DNA of 46,971 bases from Thermofilaceae archaeon (GCA_026986905.1 JALSNQ010000007.1:1-46971); one strand, 5' to 3'; positions 17,215-25,785 are shown, counted from the first letter of the stretch. Program-made: numbers and translations. The notes: generated from the sequence alone by a model not told the origin.

Positions 17215-19133
17215 AGATAGACTACAAGGCTGTCGGCCTCAGATGTGGATTAGAGATCCACCAGATGCTGGATACCGAGCACAAGTTGTTCTGTAGTTGC
17301 CCGACCGATCTTCGCCGGGAGAGTGGCGACTACACCTTCCTCAGGTGGCTTAGGCCCACGCGTAGCGAGGTTGGTGAAATGGATCCTGCGGCGCGTTTCG
17401 AGTTTGAGAAGGGTGTGCACTTCCTCTACGAAGGGTATCACCAGAACACCTGCTTAGTGGAGATGGATGAAGAGCCGCCCCACGACATGAACAGGGAGGC
17501 GCTCGAGCTGGCACTTAAGTTTTCCCTGCTGGTTAACGGGCACCCAGTCGACGAGATATACACGATGAGGAAGATTGTAATCGACGGATCCAATACCACG
17601 GGGTTCCAGAGAACCGCCCTGGTCTCGTTGGGTGGAGAGGTATATGTGGACGGTAAAAGAGTGGGGATACAGACGGTGTGCCTAGAAGAGGATGCTGCCA
17701 GGAGGATCGGCGAGGAACGTGAGAGTAGGAGGGTGCACTACCGTCTGGACAGGCTCGGGGTGCCTTTAATAGAGGTTGCTACGGCGCCGGATATAGTTAC
17801 GCCGGAGGAGGCTAGGGCTGTTGCACATCGTATAGGTCTGCTCCTGAGGTCTCTGGGGCGCGTAAAGCGTGGGCTAGGCTCTATCCGGCAGGACCTGAAC
17901 GTGTCTATACGGGGCGGCGCTAAAATCGAGATAAAAGGCGTGCAGTACTTGGACTTGATTCCGAGGATAATCGAGTACGAGGTTTTAAGACAGCTGCGTC
18001 TCCTGGAGATAAGAGACGAGCTTCGTAAAAGAGGGGTTAGGGAGGAAGAGCTTCCGTTTACGCCGGTGGACGTGAGCGAGGTTTTTGCTAGAACAAAGTC
18101 TAAGATAGCTAGGCGCGCCTTGGGGAAGGGGGGCGTGGCGCTCGCCCTGAGGCTTAAAGGGTTTAGCGGCTTACTCGGGAGGGAGATACAGCCCGGGAGA
18201 AGGCTGGGGACGGAGCTTGCCGATAGGGCTAGGTATTGGGCTGAGGTGGGCGGCCTCTTCCACAGCGACGAGTTGCCAAAGTATGGTATAAGCGAGGAGG
18301 AGGTCGAGGCTGTGAAGGGAATGCTTGGATGCGGTGAAGGCGACGCGTTTGTTCTCGTGTTTGATGAGAGGTCTAGGGCCGAGAAGGCGTTGAGGGCGGC
18401 GTGGGAGAGAGCCGTGGAGGCGCTCCACGGGGTTCCGGAGGAGACCCGCGGGGCCAATCCGGATGGCACCACGCGCTTTTTAAGGCCGAGGCCCGGCAGC
18501 GCGAGGATGTACCCCGAAACCGATATCAGGCCCATTAGGGTTACCCAGGAATATCTCGAGAAACTTAGGAGTGATTTGCCTGAAAAGCCTGAGGCTGTCT
18601 GGAGAAAACTCGTCGAGAAATACAAGCTTTCAAAGGAGCTCGCGAGCGAGGTGTTCAATTCCCCGTACCTGTACCTCTTCGAGGAGCTAGTAGAGGAGCT
18701 TGATGTTCAGCCCAGCCTGGCTGCGGCCACGTTGACTAACACTTTGAAGAGCCTAGCTAGGGAGGGGGTGCCCGTAGAGAATCTAACAGAGGAGAGGATA
18801 AAGGAGGCTCTAAGGCTGGTTTCGAGGGGGAAGGTGGCCAAGGAGGCTTTGCCGGAACTGTTAAGCGCCGCGGCGGAGACGCCGGAGAGGAGCATCGAGG
18901 ACATCATAGAGGAGAAGGGTCTTTCTACGCTGTCCCTCAGCGAGCTTGAAAAAATAATCGACGATGTGATAGCTGGCAACAGGGAAGCCATAGAGGAGCG
19001 GGGGGAGAGGGCGTTTGGCCTGCTAATGGGCAGAGTAATGGCAAAGGTTAGGGGTAAGGTTGACGGAAAAGTCGTTGCCGAAAAACTTCGGGCAAAACTC
19101 ACCGCCTACCTCTCCTCCCGCGGGCGCGCCTAG
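17211..19133 (+). CDS. gatE: Glu-tRNA(Gln) amidotransferase subunit E
   Basis: GatE is the kinase/amidotransferase partner of GatD; it activates Glu on tRNA-Gln and uses ammonia from GatD. The N-terminal GatB-like cradle starts GLRCGLEIHQMLDTEHKLFCSCP with zinc-type cysteines, and has DGSNTTGFQRT and SIRQDLNVSIRGGAKIEIKG. A GAD insert found also in bacterial AspRS follows (about residues 290-410), and the C-terminus is a helical YqeY-type tail (VVAEKLRAKL). The ORF track starts at GTG 17202; I prefer GTG 17211, where GTGA forms the classic overlap with the gatD stop. The 3' end overlaps the opposite srp19 gene by 35 bases. Confidence 0.95.
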   Translation: MKIDYKAVGLRCGLEIHQMLDTEHKLFCSCPTDLRRESGDYTFLRWLRPTRSEVGEMDPAARFEFEKGVHFLYEGYHQNTCLVEMDEEPPHDMNREALELALKFSLLVNGHPVDEIYTMRKIVIDGSNTTGFQRTALVSLGGEVYVDGKRVGIQTVCLEEDAARRIGEERESRRVHYRLDRLGVPLIEVATAPDIVTPEEARAVAHRIGLLLRSLGRVKRGLGSIRQDLNVSIRGGAKIEIKGVQYLDLIPRIIEYEVLRQLRLLEIRDELRKRGVREEELPFTPVDVSEVFARTKSKIARRALGKGGVALALRLKGFSGLLGREIQPGRRLGTELADRARYWAEVGGLFHSDELPKYGISEEEVEAVKGMLGCGEGDAFVLVFDERSRAEKALRAAWERAVEALHGVPEETRGANPDGTTRFLRPRPGSARMYPETDIRPIRVTQEYLEKLRSDLPEKPEAVWRKLVEKYKLSKELASEVFNSPYLYLFEELVEELDVQPSLAAATLTNTLKSLAREGVPVENLTEERIKEALRLVSRGKVAKEALPELLSAAAETPERSIEDIIEEKGLSTLSLSELEKIIDDVIAGNREAIEERGERAFGLLMGRVMAKVRGKVDGKVVAEKLRAKLTAYLSSRGRA

Positions 19134-19416
19134 TACTGGCCCGTATTTTTACCAGCTCCTCGGCAACGCGTCTAATGACTACGCTCTTCTTTTCATCAGC
19201 CTTTACTACGACTCTACCGCTGTCCTCGAACCACCACGCCGGATGTTTCCCCTCTTCTATTGATGCCTGGTATCCGGCCCTACGCGCAGCCTCGACGAGT
19301 TCCTCCACAGATGGTTTTTCCACGGCAAGCCTGCGGGGAACGCGTCGGCCCTGGCTCCACGTCTTTGTGGAGTCGAAGTAGACGGTCCACAGTATGTAGC
19401 CCTCGCGCTTCTTCAT
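19099..19416 (-). CDS. srp19: Signal recognition particle protein SRP19
   Basis: SRP19 binds the tips of helices 6 and 8 of SRP RNA and prepares it for SRP54, so it belongs to the membrane-targeting machinery. The family core is clear: ILWTVYFDSTKTWSQGRRVPRRLAV, then EELVEAARRAGYQ and a basic C-terminus (RASTRRARGRRGRR). Length 105 is normal. The ATG is about 28 bases from a TATA-like ATGTTATAC, which suggests a leaderless message. The stop lies inside the 3' end of gatE on the other strand. SRP RNA itself was not found in the window. Confidence 0.94.
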   Translation of the reverse strand: MKKREGYILWTVYFDSTKTWSQGRRVPRRLAVEKPSVEELVEAARRAGYQASIEEGKHPAWWFEDSGRVVVKADEKKSVVIRRVAEELVKIRASTRRARGRRGRR

Positions 19417-19539
19417 GTCTATTGGGGGTTAGTGGCCAAGTATAACATATTTCTACCTTAACCCTCGGTGCCCGCGCCGGGGGCCGCTTTCTGCGGAAAC
19501 GTTGGGTTTAAAGAGTCTCGAACCGTAAAAAATTACGGT

Positions 19540-19647
19540 GCGGGGGTGCCCGAGCCTGGACTAAGGGGGCAGCCCCTCCAGGGCCCCTAGGGACTTAAGA
19601 TCCGCTGGCGAAGGCCTGCCCGGGTTCGAATCCCGGCCCCCGCACCA
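19540..19647 (+). tRNA. tRNA-Leu (TAA), one intron in the anticodon stem
   Basis: Class II tRNA: acceptor GCGGGGG/CCCCCGC, discriminator A, encoded CCA, variable arm TGGCGAAGGCC. The stem GC-GGA/TCCGC with loop CTTAAGA gives anticodon TAA. About 20 bases interrupt the 5' strand of the anticodon stem after its second base (near 28/29), an uncommon position. GGTTTAAAGAG about 35 bases upstream is a probable TATA box. Confidence 0.9.
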
Positions 19648-19702
19648 CTCTTCTTGCGTAAAGAACATAAACGCGGGGCTATGTGTGAGATGGGGATAAT
19701 AC

Positions 19703-20011
19703 ATGCGGCATTCACGCGGCTATAGGAATAGGACTAGGAGTCTTATGAGAAAACACCCCAGGCGCCGTGGCTATGGCGGCTTAAGCAGGCTAATGTACGA
19801 GTACAGTATAGGGGACAAGGTCAGGATTGATATATCCCCGGAAAACCCTTCGACAGCTCCTCATAGGCGCTACCAGGGTAGGGTGGGCGTTATTTCCGAG
19901 AAACGTGGCAGGGCATTTGTGGTGACGATACGTATAGGCGACAAGGTCAAGAAAATTATAACAACGAAGGATCACATAGTGCCCTTCAACGAGAAGGCTG
20001 CTGCCGTTTAA
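19703..20011 (+). CDS. rpl21e: Ribosomal protein L21e
   Basis: Large-subunit protein L21e, archaeal/eukaryotic only. The sequence HSRGYRNRTRSLMRKHPRRRG at the N-terminus and YSIGDKVRIDISPENPSTAPHRRYQGRVGVISEKRGRAFVV are diagnostic, and 102 residues is the usual length. It is the first gene after tRNA-Leu. In many archaea it runs with rpoF and DUF655 in one operon; here it faces them, with Pus10 in between, and its stop shares TTAA with the Pus10 stop. Confidence 0.97.
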   Translation: MRHSRGYRNRTRSLMRKHPRRRGYGGLSRLMYEYSIGDKVRIDISPENPSTAPHRRYQGRVGVISEKRGRAFVVTIRIGDKVKKIITTKDHIVPFNEKAAAV

Positions 20012-21312
20012 CGGGTCTCCTCTACGTCTAAGACGTCAAGCTCTATTTCTTCAACCTCGTTTCCCAGGATCTCCGCGATGCTGGGCTTCGTCCTGCCCTC
20101 GTCTCCGTGTATGAACTCTTTCACGTAGAAGCCGCCCTGGCACTCTATTTCAAACTCCGCCTCCCTCTCACCGGTCTTTTTAGCCTTCACGCTGTAGACG
20201 ACTTTTCTACGTACCCTGTCCGCTCTTCTATGCAGCACTCTAGTAGGGGTTCTCTGCGATACCACGTAGTCCCTAAATATTTCCTCTAATTGCTTGAGCT
20301 TTTCCTCATCCAATGGCTTCTTGAACACGACGCGGAGCCTATACTTCTTACGGGCAATTTCAGCTAGCATCTTAAGCTTCTTTACAGTATCCCCCGAACA
20401 GTACGTTAAACCGTGAACCTCTATCAAACCGTTAGCCCTCTCATTGATAGTTTTCTCAAGTAGTTTCAGGTCAATGCTCCTCTTCCTAGGCTTTCTAATC
20501 TCTACTACAAAGGGGCGCCCGCGGCCAAGCATCCTAGCGTCGATGTCCTCCCTCCCCGCCGCATGGAACTTAGCATCTTCTCCTTCAGCCGCTTCTACCG
20601 CTGGACGCGTGATGAGCTCCTCTATAGATGTTTTATACTTTATCCTTCCCTCCACGTCGTCGTAGGGCCACGGGTTCTGGGGTAACCCCCTAACAAGCTT
20701 CCTGTATCTGCCGCAGATAAATAGTGGCGACGGCTCAACCTCTACCTCGCCGCTACCCAGGTCTATAATTAAGGTCATATCCGGCCTCTCGGGGGCGTAT
20801 TCCTTCCCCGTTATTTCGCCGAAAATTTTTCCGATTTCTCTACTAGCCTCATTTTTCAGGCTTTCCGCGTCTCTTAGACCATAGAGTCTCCATAGATCCT
20901 CTTCAGCCCTTCTAATCTCCTCTGGAACTCTACACCCGATTTGAAACGTCGAGAACTCGTATCCACTTGCAGCCTCAGCCGCCTTCTCCGCGTACTCCCT
21001 GTATCGGCCTGTTATACCTCTACACAGTGTACATGTACGTGGCTCAGCGTTCAATCCGAGCTTTTCAGCCAGCAGCATAGCTGGCTGAAACCCCGTCTTG
21101 GCGAGAACCAGAACCGTTGCTTCATCGCGCTCGCCGCCGCTCTTATAGCTCCTCATCAACAGGACGGTCTTCAGTGAACGGCCCCGGTCAGTGTTTGATA
21201 AACCGTATCCTCGGAGGCCGAAGAGCCTGCCAGAACACGTGTCGCACAATATGTGCCCGTCTTTCAGTATCCTAAGCAGCTTCTCGGCGTAGTCTTCCAG
21301 ATTAGACACCAT
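20008..21312 (-). CDS. pus10: tRNA pseudouridine synthase Pus10
   Basis: Makes pseudouridine 54 and 55 in the T-loop of tRNAs, the archaeal replacement for TruB activity on tRNA. The N-terminal part carries the zinc-binding pairs CDTCSGRLFG and CTLCRGI of the THUMP-like domain; the catalytic domain has GREDIDARMLGRGRPFVVEI with the catalytic Asp (DxR-type) and the C-terminal KEFIHGDEGRTKPSI. I start at ATG 21312 (MVSNLEDYAEKLL), about 25 bases after a TTTATTTATC TATA-like element; the longer ORF overlaps the DUF655 gene. Length 434 fits the family. Substrates include the intron-rich tRNAs in this window. Confidence 0.94.
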   Translation of the reverse strand: MVSNLEDYAEKLLRILKDGHILCDTCSGRLFGLRGYGLSNTDRGRSLKTVLLMRSYKSGGERDEATVLVLAKTGFQPAMLLAEKLGLNAEPRTCTLCRGITGRYREYAEKAAEAASGYEFSTFQIGCRVPEEIRRAEEDLWRLYGLRDAESLKNEASREIGKIFGEITGKEYAPERPDMTLIIDLGSGEVEVEPSPLFICGRYRKLVRGLPQNPWPYDDVEGRIKYKTSIEELITRPAVEAAEGEDAKFHAAGREDIDARMLGRGRPFVVEIRKPRKRSIDLKLLEKTINERANGLIEVHGLTYCSGDTVKKLKMLAEIARKKYRLRVVFKKPLDEEKLKQLEEIFRDYVVSQRTPTRVLHRRADRVRRKVVYSVKAKKTGEREAEFEIECQGGFYVKEFIHGDEGRTKPSIAEILGNEVEEIELDVLDVEETR

Positions 21313-21344
21313 GCCTAGAAGAGCGTAGGGATAAATAAAGACGC

Positions 21345-21959
21345 CTAGCGCCACCGCCTGCGCTGGAACCTCCTTGGCGGCCTCACGAACAAGTAGTAGT
21401 TCTGAGGCTCACTCAACTCCTCTAGTATCCTCTCCACTATAAGCTTAACAGGGTCTATGCCCACCCTCTCCTCTATATCCTTGAAGGATTCAAACCTCTT
21501 CTTCCTTCTCTCCTCAAGTATTTTCCATAACGTCCTCTTGCCTATACCCTTAAGCAGGTCAAGTTCATGGGCCTTTTTCGAGATAGGCTTCGCGTAGTTA
21601 AAGAAATCGACGAAACGCGCCTCCTGGCTTCTAACAATTTTCTCGAGAACAACTGGCAACTCCTTCTTAGCAGCGGCTGAGAGGTCGTCGTAGTGGAGGA
21701 GTCGGAGGAATGAAAACATCTCACTTTCAAGGCTTTCCTCTAGCACAAGTCTCTCCCCGGGCGCCAGAGAAAAGCCTGGGATGTTTTTTACAGGCCTTAA
21801 CTCTATTAGCTGGAATTTTTTCTCACCTATACACTGTATTAGCGGGTGCCGTATACCCCTCAAAGGATCCCCGTAGGGCAGGTAGTCGAGCACATACACA
21901 ACCTTTTCAGGAGGTGGCCGTCGCCGCCGCCTATACTCTCCCCGTTCCATTGCTGACAC
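21345..21959 (-). CDS. DUF655 family protein
   Basis: A conserved archaeal protein of about 200 residues (DUF655) with an N-terminal beta domain (KVVYVLDYLPYGDP, FQLIELRPVKNIPGFSLAPGERLVL) and a C-terminal helix-hairpin-helix-like region (LDLLKGIGKRTLWKILEERRKKRFESFKDIEERVG) that suggests nucleic-acid binding. Its gene lies next to rpoF and, in many archaea, to ksgA; here pus10 follows instead. The basic N- and C-termini (RRRRRPPP, RRFQRRRWR) support RNA or DNA contact. The exact role is unknown. Confidence 0.85.
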   Translation of the reverse strand: MSAMERGEYRRRRRPPPEKVVYVLDYLPYGDPLRGIRHPLIQCIGEKKFQLIELRPVKNIPGFSLAPGERLVLEESLESEMFSFLRLLHYDDLSAAAKKELPVVLEKIVRSQEARFVDFFNYAKPISKKAHELDLLKGIGKRTLWKILEERRKKRFESFKDIEERVGIDPVKLIVERILEELSEPQNYYLFVRPPRRFQRRRWR

Positions 21960-21989
21960 CTATAGAATTTTCTAGATAGGTAAAAGCCG

Positions 21990-22328
21990 TTACTTCTCCG
22001 ATTCTCCGTGTAGAATACCGATTATTTCTTCAAGTTCTTCACTGCTGAAAACCCTGTTGAGAGGAGAAAGTATCAACCTTACTTCCCCGGGGACACGGGG
22101 CATGATATTGACAAGCTGTACAGCGTATTCCTCCGGGAGATTAAACTTCTCCATCAGCCTCTCGACGATGCTCCTAGCCTTTTCCGCGTCGCCGACCTTG
22201 TCGAGCTTCCTGGAGTAGTCCAGTGTCAGGTTCTCGAGTGTCGACAAGTCGCGCTTTGCCTCCTCTTCTTCAAGTATTTTCTTTACCTCGCTTATTGTAA
22301 GGTTTTTCACGCTAACTATTTTTGGCAT
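21990..22328 (-). CDS. rpoF: RNA polymerase subunit F (Rpo4)
   Basis: Rpo4, homologue of eukaryotic Rpb4, forms the RNA polymerase stalk with RpoE (Rpo7). The N-terminal VKNLTISEVKKILEEEEAKRDLSTLENLTLDYSRKL and the C-terminal helical HRDC-like part (LPEEYAVQLVNIMPRVPGEVRLILSPLNRVFSSEELEEIIGIL) are typical. Length 112 is normal. Its stop is 30 bases before the DUF655 start, so the two are probably co-transcribed. Confidence 0.93.
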   Translation of the reverse strand: MPKIVSVKNLTISEVKKILEEEEAKRDLSTLENLTLDYSRKLDKVGDAEKARSIVERLMEKFNLPEEYAVQLVNIMPRVPGEVRLILSPLNRVFSSEELEEIIGILHGESEK

Positions 22329-22417
22329 CCTATACCCCTCCCCATAATGTTAGGATAATAATATTCCTTGTTTTACCTACCTCCAAGGCAGTAAATATAT
22401 TTATCCTGTCCCATCGT

Positions 22418-22699
22418 CTACACTCTTTCAAAAAGCTCCTTCAACCGCTTTACCTCCTCTATACGGCCATCGGGCCACGCGAGGACAATTTTCTCTACGG
22501 GGAAGGTCTCGAGAACCTGGTGAGGCTGCTTCGGCCCAAAGGCCCTCGACCACGGCACAAAGCGGCCGCCGGGGTCCACCGCCCTAATAAGCTTGTATAT
22601 ATGGAGCCTGTAGGGGTAGCCCTTGAACTTTATCTCTATTTTTACATCATTAGTTTTAGCCCACTCCACAAGCCTTTCTATCTCGGAGAACGAGGGCAT
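22418..22699 (-). CDS. Hypothetical protein, 93 residues
   Basis: A small soluble protein of unknown function, with helix SFSEIERLVEWAKTND, strands (KIEIKFKGYPYRLHIYKLIR) and LPxxR-free C-terminus rich in charged residues. I recognise no family. The ORF track starts nine codons earlier, but that part overlaps the TATA-like GATAATATTTG; the ATG at 22699 lies about 28 bases after it and is preferred. It follows the rpo8 gene on the same strand but has its own promoter. Confidence 0.6.
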   Translation of the reverse strand: MPSFSEIERLVEWAKTNDVKIEIKFKGYPYRLHIYKLIRAVDPGGRFVPWSRAFGPKQPHQVLETFPVEKIVLAWPDGRIEEVKRLKELFERV

Positions 22700-22733
22700 A
22701 CTATTTACTACTCCCTCAGCCAGCAAATATTAT

Positions 22734-23102
22734 CTACGCCACGCCGCTTTTAATTAGGATATATACTTTCTCGTCTACCTTAAACTTTGGGTAAAGCTTC
22801 TCCGATACAACCTCAAGCTTCAAGCCACCCAGCGACGCGTATATCTTGTTTTCCTCCTCTTTCTTCAAGTACACGTAGCCGCCCATGACTATATCCCATT
22901 GATCAAGTTTATCCGGCTTAGAGTTTGTAAGCTCCAGTAAGACCTTGTCCCCTTTCTTGGGGGTCCACCCAGCCGCTTCGAGGACTTTTACCGGGATCTC
23001 GACGGATACCAGGCCGCCCCTCACTTTTACCTTTATTTTATCTACTTGCGCGTAGTCGAGCCGCTCAATAGCCTCTATGGTGCCTTGCACGTTTTCATTC
23101 AC
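22734..23102 (-). CDS. rpoG: RNA polymerase subunit Rpo8 (Rpb8-like)
   Basis: The C-terminal part has the Rpb8 pattern: VQGTIEAIERLDYAQVDKIKV, an internal VSVEIPVKVL, GDKVLLEL, and DIVMGGYVYLKKEEENKIYASLGGLKLEV, which matches the eukaryotic MNG-Y...SFGGLL region. Rpo8 is found in Crenarchaeota and Korarchaeota and absent from most Euryarchaeota, so it also supports the taxonomic call. The ORF track begins 69 codons earlier in a GC-rich structured stretch that does not look like protein; I use GTG 23102 (VNENVQG), giving 122 residues. GGTAAAAACG about 25 bases upstream is a fair TATA box. Confidence 0.82.
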   Translation of the reverse strand: MNENVQGTIEAIERLDYAQVDKIKVKVRGGLVSVEIPVKVLEAAGWTPKKGDKVLLELTNSKPDKLDQWDIVMGGYVYLKKEEENKIYASLGGLKLEVVSEKLYPKFKVDEKVYILIKSGVA

Positions 23103-23414
23103 CGAGCGACCATATATTTGCGTTTTTACCCCTAGAAGCAGCCCTTTGAGCCAACGCCGCGCTTTCCGCGGAGAATATAGGGTTCGTGGGCAAGGGCAAT
23201 GATGTAGCCTAGGCGTTTTGCCCACGGGCCCGGTTTTCCCGAGCCCAGAGAGATCGCCCTTCATCCTCGCTGCTACCCGCAGGGTCGCCCCTACCCCTGC
23301 CCCGGCCAAGCCATTTAGTGGGCGATTCCTACCAGCCGCCGAGTGCGTCCTAGCCCGGAGCGGTGCAGCTACAAAACCTTTACATTAACCATGCCCCGCG
23401 TGGTATAGGGAATC
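23103..23414. other. 312-base structured intergenic region, possible ncRNA
   Basis: No convincing gene lies between the divergent rpo8 and tgtA genes. The stretch is GC-rich and contains several pairing arms in nested or neighbouring order: GTGGGCAA with TTGCCCAC (near 23187-23226), CGGG-CTCGGG-like complements around 23225-23250, and ATCGCCC with GGGCGAT about 70 bases apart (near 23253 and 23324). Such a layout fits a folded RNA on either strand. I could not match it to RNase P RNA, SRP RNA or a box C/D RNA. Confidence 0.4.
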
Positions 23415-25070
23415 ATGTGGAATGAGGTATTCGAAATAGAAGATGTGGATCTATACGGGCGCCTCGGCTGGCTGCATACGAAGAGCGGAGATGTCCGGAC
23501 ACCGGCGTTAACCCCAGTCATAAACCCTGTTAGAAGCGTTTTAGAGCCCAAGAAGATCGCCGAGATGGGCTTCCAGCTACTGATGACCAACTCGTATATA
23601 ATCAAGAGGAACTACGGCGACGTGGCGTTGGAGGTAGGCGTGCATGGAGTACTAGGCGTCGACACGCCGGTGATGACGGATTCCGGAGCCTATCAGCTCA
23701 TGGTGTATGGACGGGTAAAGGTCGAGCCTCGCGAAATAGTGGAGTACCAGGTGAAGCTCGGCTCAGATATAGGTGTGATCCTGGACATACCGACTCGGCT
23801 GGACACGCCTTACAGGCAGGTTAAAGCCGAGGTCGAGGAGACCCTACGTAGAGCGGAGGAAGCGGTGAAAATAGATAGGGGCGGCATGCTTCTAGTAGGC
23901 CCGGTTCAGGGGGGTCTTCATCTAAACCTTGTCGCCTATTCCGCCTCGAGGCTCTCCAAGCTACCCTTCGACGTCTATGCCGTAGGGGGCCCCACGCAGG
24001 TTATGGAGAACTACATGTTCTCGGACTTGGTAAGGCTGGTAATGACGGCTAGGCTAAACCTTCCCTGGCCCGCCCCGCTCCACCTCTTCGGGGCAGGTCA
24101 CCCGGTGATGATACCTCTAGCAGTGGCTATGGGGGTTGATACCTTCGACTCCGCCTCGTACATCCTTTACGCGAGGGATGACAGGCTACTCACGGAGAGG
24201 GGGACGCTGAGGCTCGAGGAACTAGAGGAGCTGCCCTGTACGTGCCCCGTGTGCTCCAAGTATACGCCCAAGGAGCTGCGCGAGGCCCCTAAACAGGAGA
24301 GAACCAGGCTGCTGGCGATGCACAACCTATATGTGATACTCAAGGAGGTTAGGAGGACCAGGCAGGCTGTAAAGGAGGGCAGGCTTTGGGAGCTTCTCGA
24401 AGAGAAGGCTAGGACGCACCCCTCAATGGCTGACGCCCTCAAGGTTCTTGCGAGGTACTCGAGATACTTTGAGGAAAAACACCCTGTAACCCGTTCTAGG
24501 GTGCAGGGCCTCTTCTACTACAGCGGTATAAGCCGTTACAGGCCTGAGACCATCCGCCACATAGATAGGCTTAAAGAGAGGGTTGCGAGCAGCGCGGACA
24601 TACTGATACTGTTCGAGGAGACCAGGCAGAAGCCGTTCACCAGGGCAGGCTTGATAAAAGAGGTTTTAAACGCTAGCCCAGAGCTCTGGGAGCAGGCCGA
24701 CATGGCAGTTCTCTCGCCGGCGTTCTCCATAATACCCTTGGAGCTCGACGGGGTGTATCCCTTAGGCCAGTACAATGCTCCACGAAGCCTTATGGGCGAT
24801 GTGTACCGCGAGGTGGCCGCAGACCTCTCCTGGTACGTCACAAACAAAGGCTACAGGGTTGTTATACTGGTACACTACGGCCTGCCACGTATCGTGGTGG
24901 ACACTATAGTAGAAAGGCTCAGGGAGCATGGGGTACCCCTCCTGTTATACAGGGTGGAGGATTACGAGAGCGGTCTAGAAGAGCCCCTAAAGGTGGGTGA
25001 AAAAATCCTCTCCCTTGTCTCCACCGCCCATACTATATATAATAGGGGGGAGTCTCCCTCTCCCTCATAG
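23415..25070 (+). CDS. tgtA: Archaeosine tRNA-guanine transglycosylase
   Basis: Exchanges guanine 15 of archaeal tRNAs for preQ0, the first step toward archaeosine, which stiffens the D-arm. The TIM-barrel catalytic domain (residues 1-340) has the nucleophile/active-site segments MTDSGAYQLM and LDIPTRLDTPY, and the zinc site CTCPVC plus downstream Cys/His. The middle domains follow (VLSPAFSIIPLELDGVYPLGQYNAP near residue 440). The C-terminal PUA domain seen in many euryarchaeal enzymes is not evident; the protein ends at 551 in a low-complexity tail. A TATA-like CCTTTACATT is upstream. Its end overlaps the opposite PAC2 gene by 38 bases. Confidence 0.94.
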   Translation: MWNEVFEIEDVDLYGRLGWLHTKSGDVRTPALTPVINPVRSVLEPKKIAEMGFQLLMTNSYIIKRNYGDVALEVGVHGVLGVDTPVMTDSGAYQLMVYGRVKVEPREIVEYQVKLGSDIGVILDIPTRLDTPYRQVKAEVEETLRRAEEAVKIDRGGMLLVGPVQGGLHLNLVAYSASRLSKLPFDVYAVGGPTQVMENYMFSDLVRLVMTARLNLPWPAPLHLFGAGHPVMIPLAVAMGVDTFDSASYILYARDDRLLTERGTLRLEELEELPCTCPVCSKYTPKELREAPKQERTRLLAMHNLYVILKEVRRTRQAVKEGRLWELLEEKARTHPSMADALKVLARYSRYFEEKHPVTRSRVQGLFYYSGISRYRPETIRHIDRLKERVASSADILILFEETRQKPFTRAGLIKEVLNASPELWEQADMAVLSPAFSIIPLELDGVYPLGQYNAPRSLMGDVYREVAADLSWYVTNKGYRVVILVHYGLPRIVVDTIVERLREHGVPLLLYRVEDYESGLEEPLKVGEKILSLVSTAHTIYNRGESPSPS

Positions 25071-25785
25071 CTTCACGGATCTTCTTTTCAAGCTCCTCAA
25101 CCTTCTGCTCCACCCTAATACCCTCCTCTACTAGCTCCTTGACGTCTATCTCCAGGCCTGTGAACTCGCCCACCGCCTCTACGGCTTTCGCGGCGGCGGT
25201 GGGGTCGGGTCTCTCCACGGCGGCGTATGGAAGAATAGCTACCGCCGGAAACTTTCTAGCCTCAAATACTGATAGCATGTAGGCGAGGGGCCCTACGATC
25301 CCTAAGCCTTCCCCGAGGAGACCATACTTGTTCACGGTATCGCTGTGGCGTGCAAGGTAGATGGATGTGGGGGCAAGCTTTAGGGGGCTTTCGTCACCCT
25401 CTTTTCTCCTGGAGTCCAGGCCTCCTATAAGTATGGCCTCCTCGAACGACTTGTGGAACTTTTCCGCCACGAATAGGGGGACTATGCTCGAGTCCCTCTC
25501 GGAGAACGGGATGTTTGTGAGGAGAAACACCGCGTCTCTGTGCCTATATATCTCGTAGGGCAGAACTATGCCGTCTTTAACGGAGACGAACGGCTGCATG
25601 TGCCTAGTCACCAGGTACCCGACCCTCTCCGCGCCAAGCTGTGTCACCATGTGCCTAACAGCTATCCATCCAACATGTCCCACGCCGTGGAACCCGGTTA
25701 TAAAGAACCTCCCCCTTATCTCCTCGTCTGCCACCAGCTCCACGTAGTGTTCCAGCCCCTTCATCATGGCAGAATACCTTGGCAT
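25033..25785 (-). CDS. PAC2 family protein
   Basis: A member of the PAC2 (proteasome assembly chaperone-like) family: FFITGFHGVGHVGWIAVRHMVTQL near the N-terminus, repeated GG-L/SR segments (AILIGGLDSRR), GEGLGIVGPLAYMLSVFEARKF and a coiled, charged C-terminus (EEGIRVEQKVEELEKKIREAMRERE). Archaeal relatives include ATP-independent chaperones and proteasome assembly factors; the exact role here is unknown. The start ATG follows a TTTTAAGGG element by about 20 bases. The gene is divergent from rps8e and overlaps the tgtA end. Confidence 0.85.
   Translation of the reverse strand: MPRYSAMMKGLEHYVELVADEEIRGRFFITGFHGVGHVGWIAVRHMVTQLGAERVGYLVTRHMQPFVSVKDGIVLPYEIYRHRDAVFLLTNIPFSERDSSIVPLFVAEKFHKSFEEAILIGGLDSRRKEGDESPLKLAPTSIYLARHSDTVNKYGLLGEGLGIVGPLAYMLSVFEARKFPAVAILPYAAVERPDPTAAAKAVEAVGEFTGLEIDVKELVEEGIRVEQKVEELEKKIREAMRERETPPYYI

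Noticed and set aside
17738-18658. 306-codon minus-strand ORF opposite gatE
   Set aside because: Antisense to a well-defined GatE; composition rich in Ser, Leu and Pro as expected for a shadow.
22902-23309. 69-residue N-terminal extension of Rpo8 from the ORF track
   Set aside because: The extension lies in the GC-rich structured stretch, has no similarity to Rpb8-like proteins and covers a TATA-like element. GTG 23102 gives the expected size.
23103-23414. RNase P RNA or SRP RNA
   Set aside because: I searched both strands by eye for the conserved RNase P regions and for the SRP helix 8 GGAAGG/AGCA pattern and found neither.
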